Of a stretch of DNA of 64,000 nucleotides, positions 1 through 11,100 are shown piece by piece. Position numbers and translations under genes: made by a program. Origin of the DNA: Lates calcarifer (taxonomy: Eukaryota; Chordata; Actinopteri; Centropomidae); NCBI RefSeq assembly GCF_001640805.2, contig NC_066853.1:23681173-23745172 (forward strand), in the 5' to 3' direction. Each line of letters opens with the position of its first letter. Positions within the stretch are counted from its first letter, which is position 1. The notes beneath the pieces are model-generated. The model was not told the origin of the DNA, made no database searches, and saw only the letters and a list, made by a program, of their open reading frames with translations.

Positions 1-183
1 GTTCCATAAATACTAAGGTTGTCGTATGTTATTAGTGTCATATGTGTCCTCATTGTTGCATTTCTACTTTGTTAGAACTTTCATATCGTTGAAAATGTAG
101 GTTTTGTATGTTCCTCTGACCCTGTTTCTCTATTTATATTTACTGCCCTATTAGTGCTGCATTTGCTGATGCCATTACTCAGT

Positions 184-228
184 TTCCCCACAGGAATCAT
201 TAAAGTTTCATTTAATCTTATCTTCACC
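184..228 (+). mobile_element. LINE 3' tail fragment
   Basis: TTTCCCCACAGGAATCATTA followed by AAGTTTCATTTAATCTTATC is a diverged fish LINE 3' end with a terminal TTATC-like repeat. No coding part. Confidence 0.5.
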
Positions 229-3082
229 ACTAGAGTTACAGTGGACAAGTGTGGCTGTGTGCAGCTAAAAGCAAAAAGAGGAAGAGGTCAAAAACTTCAG
301 TGGTGGATCAGAAAGGTTGTCGGACTGATGCCAAGTGGACTTTTTGTTCTAGACCCTTTTAGTGTTTAATGGGACTTTATGCTTAGCCACAGTAGGCATT
401 TGGGACATTTGAAATTGATCCCACAGTGCTAAGCAAACGGAAGCTGTGCCAAGGAAAAGATTGTTAAGTGTTTTTAGGCAAGGGCCAGCTGTAATGTAAT
501 CTGTCAAAGAGTAAAGAGTTACCTCACAGGAGGATATTGTAGCTTCTCTGGGGACAGTGTCAGCTAACCTCCAGTTAAACCCATTTGCATCTATTTCAAC
601 TGCCATTCACTGATTAAAGGTGCTGTTAATAGTATTTTAGAGTCAACTGATCATCAGCACTGTAATTTGAGACAATACAGACTCTAAAGAAACAAGAGCC
701 AGACCAGCAGAATTCAACTTCAGCATTACATTTTTCACTGAACTCATATTTTTACTGCCAGTGCCAGAAACTAAAAATAATCTCCACTATATAATCTGAC
801 CAATACACATTGAAATCTAAAACAGACTCTGTTGGACTGATTCACTCAAATTACCAAAAACATATTTTATCACTTTTTGTTTCTCGCCTAGATTAAGGTA
901 ATACAGTGGATGTGAATTTTTTGTGCTCATAGCAATGAATAAAGGAATATTTTGACATTTTGGGAAACATTCCTATTTGTTTTGTTGCCAATACCACTTT
1001 TAAAGCCAACAACTCTAAAGCTCGATCCATACAGTGTAAAAACTACAAATTGTGGTTTTATGTGAGGTATCAAACTTTCTTGGCCACATGAAGAAAGTTT
1101 CTGCACATGTAAGATGTTAAATAGTGAGCTTTACATGAGGATTTTCTTACCTTTGGACAGAGCCAAGCTGTAAATGCTTTATGTGAGTTGCTGTTGAATT
1201 TTTAATGCAGTTTTTTATGTTTTGGGCATTTCCATTACCCTCAACTGTATGTGAGTGAAGACAGAAATCTCAGAGACAGATACCTGGGCACATCATCTTC
1301 ACACTACCTTCATAACTAGTTGACGTTGGAAAAAATACAGATGGGAGACAAATTAAAGAGAGAAACTGAACAAATGATGCATTTCCATATAGCGTCACTG
1401 AATATTTTGATGAGTATGAGAGTTATGGAAATTATATGCTATAGCCTTTTCAATAACCAGATCTCCACCTAGTTTGGACCAAAATGCCAGACAGTGCTTT
1501 CCTCCACTACCATGAAAATACTGAGTTGTAAAGTCAGTGCTGAAGAGCTGCTATTCTAGAGGTTATGTTTTTTGTAATTTGAGTGAACCAACCCCATAAA
1601 AGTTGTTTTCTTTTTGTGAAACTTGTTTTTTAAACAGTTACATGAGTTCTTTTCTCTGATTGAAATGATGGAAGTGTGGGCTGCTCTGAGTCCAGAGAAT
1701 CTCAAATGAAGTGACAGTGGCCTCAGGTCAAAACTCAAAGAAACATATTGTTATGTAAATATTCCAAGAAGCAGATTTGTCTCTTACAAAAGGGCCCACA
1801 GACAAACACACAGCAACAACAAGAGTAAACAGCATGGGAAAAATGGCAGGCAGATTCAGAGAGGCCGAGCAACAGAGCAGGGCTCAGATGCAGAGATCAC
1901 TTCACTCACACACATGCCTATATATACCACTGGCAGTTGTGGAGGGTGGTGTTTAATATGCTGAAGGAGATTGTGCGTGGTATTGGCTTTTGGCAGTGTG
2001 CAGCGAAGGGAGGGGAACGAGATGGATTGGTGCAGGATCCCTCTCTTAAATGTTTAAAGAGTATTCACACAGAGCCCAGAGGACAGGGGAGGGAGGGGTA
2101 GAACAGGTAACATTATGAATGGTTGGACGTAGGCACCGCCATGGCCGCTGGTAAGCCAGAAAGTCGGCGTGAGTGTTTGCTTGGTAGGAAGTGAGTGTTT
2201 CAACACAAACATGTATTTGTACATATGTGGAAGACAAAGGCTCTTCCAGGGCAGTAAGAAAAGTAAATCAAGACAAGCTTTAAAGAACTAAAGCTCCTTA
2301 CTCTATGCTGTTCTTTCATTTTCTCCTTTGCACAGTGGGGAAAACTTGGCTTGAGTGTGTGTGTGTGTCCTTAGGTTGTTTGCAAGCTCTGTCAGTGTCA
2401 CCACAGGAGCACCAGTATTGGTACAGTACTGGCAAAGGTTGACTTTCCAAGTTTGTCTTTGTGAATGAAGTTGGCCTTACACTGATACTTCAATAGTATC
2501 AAGTTTAGTGAAATAGAAAATGTTTCCATTTGGAGGAGAAATGCCTTCTGAAATGCTGAAGATGATATTGATACATTTCCCAGCCATAATATCTTTGGTT
2601 ACCCTTCCACCACCCACTCTACCACACACAGGGCACTATGTATTGATGGATTACACTCATTTTCAAAAGGGACAAGTACAATGCATGGCAGAGTTAACAC
2701 TGAAACCTTAATATCATGGTGTCCCCTTACCTTCAAACCAGTCTGGCAGTATGTCCAAATTCACAGAAAAGGTCTAAAAAAGCCTGTTCATTTGTTTTAA
2801 TATAGGGGCATCAGGTTTATTGAAGAGCTGTGTTTAAAGGAGTAACTGCTTATGTAGGTGAACTTGTTCATTCCAGTAGTTAGTGCTGCGTTTCTAGATG
2901 CTCCCTAACAAACTCAAATCTTTTACAGTGTGTGTAAAGAAGCTGCTTCACCGATATATAAAACAACCATGACTTAAAACAACCATCTTGTTGACTTATA
3001 ATGTATAATTGTGGGAATATATATATATCTTTGTTGTAGGATAGGGAACTGCTTTCAATCAATCTGTAATTACACATAAATG

Positions 3083-3575
3083 AGGTGGAGTTCCCCATGG
3101 CTCTATTGTTGGGCCTCTTCTGTCCAACATCTTCATGTTTTAGAAAAAATATGTTAATGCTTTTCTCTTTACAGACACATTATGTTCTGTCCAGGCCTTT
3201 GAGATGTTGTGGTATGGGTTTACAAAACCAAACATGGAGAAGCATTCAGCTTTTATGCACCACAAATGTGGAACAAACTCAACTTGAGGATTGCTCCAAC
3301 TCTAAAACAAGGCTTAAAACCTTTCGGTGTGCCACTATCTTTAATGAAATTAAATTTGGGAATATTTACTAATATCTAGCATTGCATTGAAGGTGAGATG
3401 TAACTTTTATTTTTTCAATTTTATTTTACTATTTTAAATTCTATTTATGTGTCTTTCATAAAGTTATGTGTTTTTTTGTATCTTGTCCTATTGCCTTTTT
3501 ATTTCTTATGTGAAACACTTTAAATTGCCTTGTTGTTTGATTTGACAAGCGCTATACAAATTAACTTGGCTTGCC
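3083..3575 (+). mobile_element. Degenerate LINE (CR1/L2-like) 3' part
   Basis: At 3091 the plus strand reads GVPHGSIVGPLLSNIFM, a decayed form of the reverse transcriptase motif GVPQGSILGPLLF. Further on FYAPQMWNKLNLRIAPTLKQ resembles the usual carboxy-terminal stretch of CR1/L2-type elements, and the end GCGCTATACAAATTAACTTG plus GGCTTGCC is the classic tail with a terminal short repeat. A deletion removes most of the protein between. It is antisense to clcn2. Confidence 0.7.
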
Positions 3576-3797
3576 AAAATCAATGAGTAAGCACTGATGC
3601 ACATGTTCCCATAATTGAAGCAGTTATTGTACACCAGGAATCACAGAAACAATCAAATTCAGGGGTATCAGTGTTTTATCAGCGTGGATAACCTGAAACA
3701 CCATACTAAGATACACACCTAGTCGCAAGGACGCACATTTGTGCTCCAGTTTGAGACACACACAGAGGCTGAACAACAGCTATATTTACAATCAGAC

Positions 3798-3902
3798 CTT
3801 ATGCAGCGACGTGCGCTCCACCAGCTGGAACGGGGCGGGGTCGATCTTGCAGTTGTTGAAGTTGACCTGCTCATCAAGCTGCTTCTCCTCCCATTCTGCA
3901 AT
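3798..3902 (-). CDS. clcn2: clcn2 exon: start of CBS domain 2, ends SLHK
   Basis: This 105-bp exon (35 codons) reads [53 protein letters not shown] is identical in mammalian ClC-2 and opens the second CBS domain; human ClC-2 continues in another exon after LHK. The acceptor is TTTTGCAG (3910-3903). The donor would be AAG|GTCTGA, with +5 G but poor +3 and +4 positions, so it is a weak site. If it is not used, the next codons are GTC then TGA: stop. The exon completing CBS2 is not found between 1 and 3797. Confidence 0.93.
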
Positions 3903-5411
3903 CTGCAAAACACACAGAGGATGAGGGAAATGAGTGATGAGAGTTAAATATCACCAAAGATTTGCTAACAAAAGAGGGAAAAAGAGAAGAGCCTCTGTAG
4001 CATTTAAGGACTTTCAACAGCCAGGGTAGTATTGATCAATTAGATTAAATAGGTGATTGAATAAACTGTGTTGTATCCAACTATAACACAAGTAGGATGA
4101 CACTGATTTCACTTTCATCTCTGATAAAATGTTGATTCCCAGGGTTCCTGCCTGACTTTGTTGACCAATCAATTATTTTTTTGACTGACTATAAAACTTG
4201 GGGTGACACAGTAATAGATGCTGTTAACAGACAATGTCTTTATGTCTGGTGTCAGTCACTAACCAGAGGGCAAAGGCATCAAATAATCCCATACCACCTC
4301 CAGACAAATCACCTCCTTCTGATAGACAATCAATGGACCAGACCCTGCACTGAATGACTCTATAAATCATATGAGGCCTACAACGATGGACAGTGAAGAA
4401 GGTGAACGGCGAACAAGGAAGGGAGACGTAGCAAGAAGCGATGACATGGCAGATGTATGAGAGGAGAGCGATGAGTGATTCGGAGATAGAAAAGAGGGGA
4501 TGGAGGTGGGAAAAGTGAGGAATGTGCGGCTGACAGAGAGGAAATGAGAGGTGCTGTTGATGGATGAATTATGAATGATGTCATATCCAAAAATATAAGA
4601 CTCGAGGGTAATCTTTCCGTCTGGGGATATTGAGAAATCTGAAAAGCAGAGTCTGTTAGAGCGTGATGTCATCAAACGCAAGCTGAGGTTTGAGTTAGAG
4701 AAATACAGGTTTTTGAAGAATGATACCAAGAATGCAATGTGTTTGATAGCTGTTAAGATAAGTCTGGTCATGCTCTCTTTTCTTCTGTCAACAAATCCCA
4801 TGAAAAGACCAAAAGCAACAATGAATGTATCCCTCTAATAAGTATTGTGTGTGTATCCAAAGCCTGATGTTATAGTAGCCCTTAATCCTCTGAGTCATGG
4901 AGCTCCATTATTGTCCAGACAAAATGTCAAAAACACATCAGTGAACCCCTCTATTGCACTAGGTGACTAAGTAAAAATATTCACAGAAGAAACAGATGTG
5001 TATTTATCCGCAGCTGAATTTGTCCCTTAACAAAAGCCTTGCTTCCAGATTCTCCTTCTTGAGGTTGGGAAACAACATTCACACTATCGTGGCAAATGAT
5101 GGCAGATGAACTCTTCATCAAAAGCTTTGTGATTCAACTTTAAAGGCTTGTAGCTGGTAAACACCCATTTCTTCGCACACTCAATTTGTGGTGCTCAGTC
5201 ACTTAAATATGATTCTGAAAGGCACAAACAAAATAAAATTCCATTGCACCTTTCACACTATCACTACTTTATGCATTTCAGAAAAAAGACTGTTCTGATT
5301 GTTCCACAGATAATAGCTAATCTCTGGAGACTGTGACCCTTTGCTGCTTTACTCTCACTGGATGTATTGTGTGTGTGTGTGTGTGCGTGCATGTATGTAT
5401 GTCCGTCTTAC
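3903..5411 (-). other. clcn2: clcn2 intron
   Basis: Non-coding, 1.5 kb. It contains repeat R1 copy 1 (4785-5170). The 144-codon minus-strand frame at 4367-4801 overlaps the edge of that repeat and has no recognisable domain. Confidence 0.65.
4785..5170 (+). repeat. Dispersed repeat R1, copy 1
   Basis: Shares TCAACAAATCCCATGAAAAG, GCCTGATGTTATA, GAGCTCCATT-TTGTCCA and AAAACACATCAGTGAACC with 50725-51130, in the same order and direction. Ends are approximate. Confidence 0.6.
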
Positions 5412-5450
5412 CTCTCTGATGGTCATGTCGTCCTCCATATCTCCATCATC
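5412..5450 (-). CDS. clcn2: clcn2 microexon-size constitutive exon: acidic linker
   Basis: This 39-bp exon reads DDGDMEDDMTIRE (7 of 13 residues acidic). It is phase 0 on both sides and slots between RISVV and [11 protein letters not shown]; the resulting RIS...REIAEWEE aligns residue for residue with RIS(LASDADLEGEMSPEE)ILEWEE of mammalian ClC-2, without a gap. The acceptor is TGTGCAG (5457-5451) and the donor is GAG|GTAAGA. The intron after it starts CA-rich. Confidence comes from the gap-free alignment. Confidence 0.92.
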
Positions 5451-6341
5451 CTGCACAAAGGAAAGAACAGGAGAACAGTCAGCGCAGAAAACATAGATAT
5501 AGTACACACTTAACACAGAAACATAAAGAAATCTAAAGTGTGCCACACAAATACATGACAATGTTATCCAGTTGTTTATCATCTCAATGCACATTTGTTT
5601 GCTCTTTTCACCTGTCCCCCCTCCACTGCATCTGTGCAGAGAAGGTAAAATGACACATTGAAAACACATCATCACCCATGCATCACATCATAAGTGTTAT
5701 AGAGTGCTGCCCTATTGAGACAGATGGACAGAAATGGAATGAGTGACTAAAGGAGCGACTACAGTACATTTAATGAGTGCGGGGGATGTGATGTATGAGA
5801 TGTCAGAACAGATGATCATTATAATGATGGATCTGTGGCGCTCTTGGAGCTCACGGCTCATAACTGACAAGCTGACACTGTTTGACAAGATGGAGTCAAA
5901 CTAGCAACCCAGAGCTTTACAGAGAAACAAGGAGAACACTACAAAGGTCTGGGTGATGGAAAAGTACAACTGGTTGTGTGAGAACATTACCACAAGGTGT
6001 CTATGCAGCTCTGTGTGTGTGTGTGTGTGTGTTTGATGGACTGTGAAATGCGATTTCAAAGTGTTTAGCCATGTGCTTGAGTACAGGTCTTTACTGTTTC
6101 AGGATTGAATGTAGGAGAACATGTGTATATATGTGTGTACGTGTGTGTTAGAGAGAGAGAGAGGAAGGCAGAGTGTGTCTGACCCAAGGGCTGATGGGAG
6201 CCCTGAGCTCATTTATCCTCATCGCTGTGGTGCCTGACTTACTGGTAACCCTAGCAACTGTTGCCGCAGGGGTAGAGAAGAGGTGCCCTACTGTAGCATT
6301 ATGCAAGCGGAGGCCAGAGGTGCTTGGACTTGATGAGCCAA

Positions 6342-6400
6342 AACAAACACAAACACAAACACAAACACAAACACAAACACACACACACACACACACACCT
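6342..6400 (+). repeat. (AAACAC)n followed by (CA)n
   Basis: About six hexamer units followed by a pure CA run. Confidence 0.92.
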
Positions 6401-6538
6401 ACAGCACTTTATCACTACTGTCTCACTGATCATTCTGCTTGTCACAAAACACAAGGGCACTCTGAATGTCGCAAAGACACATGGTTGTTCCAGGGGTAAA
6501 ATGAAAACTAAAGAAAGATGGGGAGATCAAATCATTTT

Positions 6539-6540
<2 letters not shown>

Positions 6541-6577
<37 letters not shown>

Positions 6578-6578
6578 T
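6541..6578 (+). repeat. (TC)n followed by (TG)n
   Basis: A compound dinucleotide microsatellite in the 11.3 kb intron. Confidence 0.92.
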
Positions 6579-7339
6579 TGCAGAAGAAGGTGGTTTTTTG
6601 AGAGACGGAGAGAGAGGGAGAAAGGTGGGACTGTGCATGCAAAATAGGTGCTTTCAGAAAGATTAGCTGCTCTATTAAGAGAGCAAATCTCTGCTTCTGG
6701 AAACATGAGTGAGGCAAGAGAGTTTGTGTGTGCATGTGCATGTGTCTGTGTAGAGAGAGTAAACTTTGTGATTTTGCATGTGACTGACAGTGAAATCAGA
6801 GGAACTGTGTGGGCATATTCAAATGAGCTTTGAATGAGCGTGCAAGTGTGTGTGTGCATGTGTGTGTGTGGGGGGGGCAGAGGCATGTGAGAGGCAGCAG
6901 AATCCAGAGTGCTGACAATGGGCTGATGAAGCTGTATTGCTTGCTGTGCTGTTTCTGTGACCAGACAAAGATTAGAAAGGTCCATTGCTCTTCTTTTCCC
7001 TCCCTCCCTCCCTCCTCTTGCAGTGATCCATTTTAACATCCAGTGACCAGATCCCTCTATCAGTGGCAACCATCCAAGACTGGGTCAGCAGAGAACAGAC
7101 AATCAACACCAAAGACAGCTGCATCATACACACACTGTAGGATTATGTAGTTAACTAAAGCATATAATGAAGAGAGTTTGATGATTGTGGAGATTTGGAT
7201 GACTATCCATCTCTGGGATAGTCCCTTCTTTATTCAGCCTACAGCAGATGGAAGGGGTGGTGGTAAGGCTTTCTTTAAACTTCCAATTTTTGTTGAAGGG
7301 AAGGATTAGTATCTTTGTCTTCTGATCTAAATTTAAAAT

Positions 7340-7510
7340 CAGCATGGTTTAAAGGGCCAGTTCATACAGATCCCAAAATATTCTGTCTGTTACACCTAGT
7401 GGTATTTAGTGAAGCAGAAAGTTTCAGTTTTATTTGCTCAGGTTTTGAAGAATACGTGTCTGGAAACTGCCACTCCAATACAATGGAAGTGAATATAGAA
7501 AGTAGGAGTG
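7340..7510 (+). repeat. Probable dispersed fish repeat
   Basis: The text TAGTGAAGCAGAAAGTTTCAG, then CTGCCACTCCAATACAATGG is familiar from repeated fish sequence, but only one copy is in this window. Confidence 0.4.
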
Positions 7511-7910
7511 CTTCACGCAAAGCATTCACAGGAGTGTCTTCACAACTGACCTGAAGATGGCGCTAGATGAAAGGTCAGGGAATCAGAATGTTTATGTTTT
7601 ATCCTCTGAGGGACATGAATGTCTGTGCCAAATTTCACTGCAATCCCTCTAAGATCTGAGATATTTCCACAAAAGGAGGAAACTGGAGGAAAAGTAGAGA
7701 ATGACCAAAATCATTAGGATACATTGTCTGGGAACCATGAAGATCTGTACAAATTGTGATTCACAATGAGGACACTTGAAATGTTTTCAATGCTTTGAGG
7801 AGCACATACAAAATTTCCATTCACCTGCACTTTATTGGGGTGCCAGTAGAATTCTGAGATACAAATAATGCATTAACCACAACTATTTGCATGGCTAGAT
7901 ACCACCACAT

Positions 7911-8180
7911 TCATTCATTCATTATCTATACCGCTTATCTGTTAAGGGTTGTTGGGGGGGCTGGAGCCTATCCCACCTGACATTGGGCAAGAGGCGGGCT
8001 ACACCCTGGACAGATCGCCAGTCCATCACAGGGCCAACACATACAGACAAACAACTATTCACACTCACATTCACACCTACGGGTAACTTAGAGTCACAAG
8101 TTAACCTAAGCTGCATGTCTTTGGACATGGGAGGAAGCTGGAGAGAACCTACGCAGGCTCAGGGAGAACATACCAACCCA
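7911..8180 (+). repeat. Dispersed repeat R2, long copy
   Basis: Starts with (CATT)n and ATTATCTATACCGCTTATC, then GGCTGGAGCCTATCCCACC, CCCTGGACAGATCGCCAGTC, ACTCACATTCACACCTACGG and TGCATGTCTTTGGACATGGG to AGGGAGAACAT. This is one of the most abundant interspersed sequences of fish genomes; I do not assign its superfamily. A short copy lies at 50365-50450. Confidence 0.75.
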
Positions 8181-11100
8181 TGTAATGTGTTAAAATTAAA
8201 CAATTTTGTTATAAGGTCATTGTAACAAACAGTAAAAGTTTATTAGCTTTAGTTCTGCTTGTACTGCTGCTGGACCAACTCACCTCAAGCAAGATTACAA
8301 CCTCCTGCATGTAATGTGGGTCTTGCCTCTTTGGATCATGTTCATACTAGAGCCTAGCTGATATCAGTCAGCCAGTATTAATGGCTTATCAATAATATAC
8401 CAGCATCAGCCAATATGTGAGAGAAAATACATATATATGAATTATCATGCGATCCACATGCAATACTTCCCATTATAAATAATAATGCACGTAAATAACA
8501 CAGACGATCTCCAACATCTGTGAGTAATTAATATTGATGATGCTCTGCGCTACAGTGCAGAGTGTATTAGTGTGTATAAACATGTCTGATTTTAGCAACA
8601 GCATCATTATCATTAAGACACTACTCTCTGTTCTCTGTATAACAGTTTGTTTCAATGACAAAAGATGCTATTGAGTTCATCTCTCACACTTACGTTCATT
8701 TCCGTAATGTCTGTCGTTTCTCTAACTGCTGCCTGTACCACACACTACATGGTGCAACAGGGAAACATTGCAACAATAATTACTTATCACTCAAGTGCAG
8801 GCAATGCTCACTTTGCTTATTGCTTTCACATTCTATTACTGCCTTATCTGTGTATCTGATTGGTTTAACACAATAGCGAAATAACATAATTAATAGCTTT
8901 GCTCATACTACAGTGGTGTTAATGATGCTGTCCAAGTCACAACAGCTTTCTGAAAAATTGCAAAATGGTGGGTAGTTGCTCTATATGATAAGGCTACGGT
9001 GCTGTAGTTACTATTCGGGAAGCAAACCCAAGATCACTGGCTAAACCTTGAGACTATCTGAGTGACATCTGTCAAAAGCCCAAAGTGACTGATTTGATGT
9101 TGCTTTTTAATATTGCAAATCCTTCCACTGACATTCTAAAACCTGTGATGAATTCCTCACTCTGGAAGTATCCGATATCAAGCATCAAAACAGTTCACCC
9201 TCAAAACAAATTACAGTCAGTGTGTCACACTCATCTTTTCCAGATAAGTTCACGCTCTCTACTGTGTATCGCTTCTCTGTTGTCTGAAATTATTCAGGGA
9301 ATGAAAACTTCATCCGATTCCCTGAATATTCTTCCGATCAGATACTTGAAGGACAATTTTAATGGAGTCAGTGTCTTTGTAATACAACTTAAATCTTGCT
9401 TTCACTGAACCTATTCTGAAAGAGCTAACACTTGACCCTGACTATTTTAATAATTGAAATAAGTGCCTTATTTCAGAATTCAACTTTCTTGCTGTACAGT
9501 TCTTGAAAAAGAGTATCTTATACTGTAATCTCTTCTGTCACAGTCAGTCAGGGATCATCACAACAACAAGTTTTAATCTTCTGTTAGTCTATTAGTCTGT
9601 TAGTTGGTAACCATCATTACTTGTCTTAGAACTACATGTGAGTATTGCAGAAAATCATCCTGTCATCTTGAACTCTCTGGTCTCTTCAGTTTGAGCAGGT
9701 CAAACACTAGCAAGGTGACGTTAGGTTTGTCAACCATTTGTGCAGCAGTTATATCTGGTGGATACTTGTGTAAATAGTGACACCAAGGAGACTACAGATT
9801 ATGACATGCAGGCTTCAGTTTATCTTAGCATGACCAGCTAATCACAAATTCATTACTAAGTTTATGTGAAAAATCCGTCCTTACTTATGGAATGTCTTAG
9901 CTACAAAAGACCTAATGAAAGTTTTAAGTGGTTGTTAGGAACCTGTAGTGCTATTCAATTAATCATCAATCAATTAGAAAAAATCAATAATGTGAAGGAA
10001 GCATCACAAGTTGTAATGCAGCTTCCATAAATAACATTTTTAAGAGTGAAATGATATTGGTAACTTAGTATGACTTTGTGTTTCAGAGTTAGTAGCAGAG
10101 TTGTGAGAAATATCTAATTATGCTAACATATTACCTAATTTATTCTTTCATCTCAGTGGGTCACCAAGTCAATTTAGGATTGGTTAATTGGTTCAGTTAG
10201 CTATGCAGCATTTCCATCTGGAAACTACTGGGTATGTACATACATGTAGTAACAACTAATCTCTATGTAAGAACTAGTTTATGAGGTGCAACCTATTTTA
10301 ATTTAGTGATGTGTGAGCACTTATATCACAACTAGGCTGAGTCTGAACTTAGAAACAAAGGGTACAACCAGTTCCTTGAACCCAAAACACCAACTTCCAA
10401 TTTTATGCTGATACCACTAAAATATATTTCAGCTCTATCTGAGAAATAGAAAAAAAGAAACTGCACTTTCCTCTAAGCTGCACATTAGCCTGTAATAAAA
10501 TGTCCCTAAATTCCATGCAGCTGGGTGCCAAAAACACTGAAATGTGTGTAATTGGCCTCAGCAGTTTGGCTCCAGATGTCACAGTGACTTAGCTCATTAT
10601 CTCCCTGCATCACTGATAATTGTGAAAATCTGCAGTTATTTTTCATAATAATGTTGGATAAACATGTCAGACCAATTGTGAAATCCTGTTTCTCTCAGCT
10701 TAGTAAAATTGCTTAGATCAAATACTTCTTCTCTGTCACTGATGCTTTCTTTACATTCTTTACCAAAGCTGTAACTGTCTCTAAGATCTGCTCTATGATT
10801 TTCCTGGATTGCTATTCAAGGTGGACAACTGACAATATACATATGTATAAAATAAAAGCAATTTCTTGTTTTTGTCCCTGGGCTTTGATTTCTGTTGCTA
10901 TTCACAGAAGGTGATACTGATGCAGTGGAGTGTGAACAGCCAAACAGATACTCAGAATTCAGTTTAGGTAGAGAAGCTGAGAAAGAGGCCTCATTACACA
11001 CATACACACACAACACAATTAAGACAGCAAGCAAAGAGAACACGTTACTCTGCCAACACTTCAATGCAACTTGTCTTTTCTCTCTTGCATCATATGTGCG

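Larger units (their letters stand above)
1..3797 (-). other. clcn2: clcn2 intron (or sequence after an early end), left part
   Basis: I searched the minus strand for the expected CBS2 continuation (THTxFSLLG..., SIGRLIGIVTLKEL-like) and found no match. The interval is AT-rich with a LINE relic at 3083-3575 and a LINE tail at 184-228. A minus-strand AATAAA lies near 3498-3506 within the LINE relic. No other gene was seen. Confidence 0.6.

Noticed and set aside
3719..3947. Three overlapping plus- and minus-strand frames at 3.7-3.9 kb
   Set aside because: Shadow frames of the real clcn2 exon at 3798-3902.
4367..4801. A 144-codon minus-strand open frame
   Set aside because: Serine/leucine-rich by composition, no recognisable family, overlaps repeat R1 at its start and lies in an intron of clcn2.
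6148..7069. Several overlapping open frames of 60-180 codons on both strands
   Set aside because: They run through TC, TG and CA repeats and read as low-complexity HTHT, CVCV and RERE strings; no domain and no splice support.
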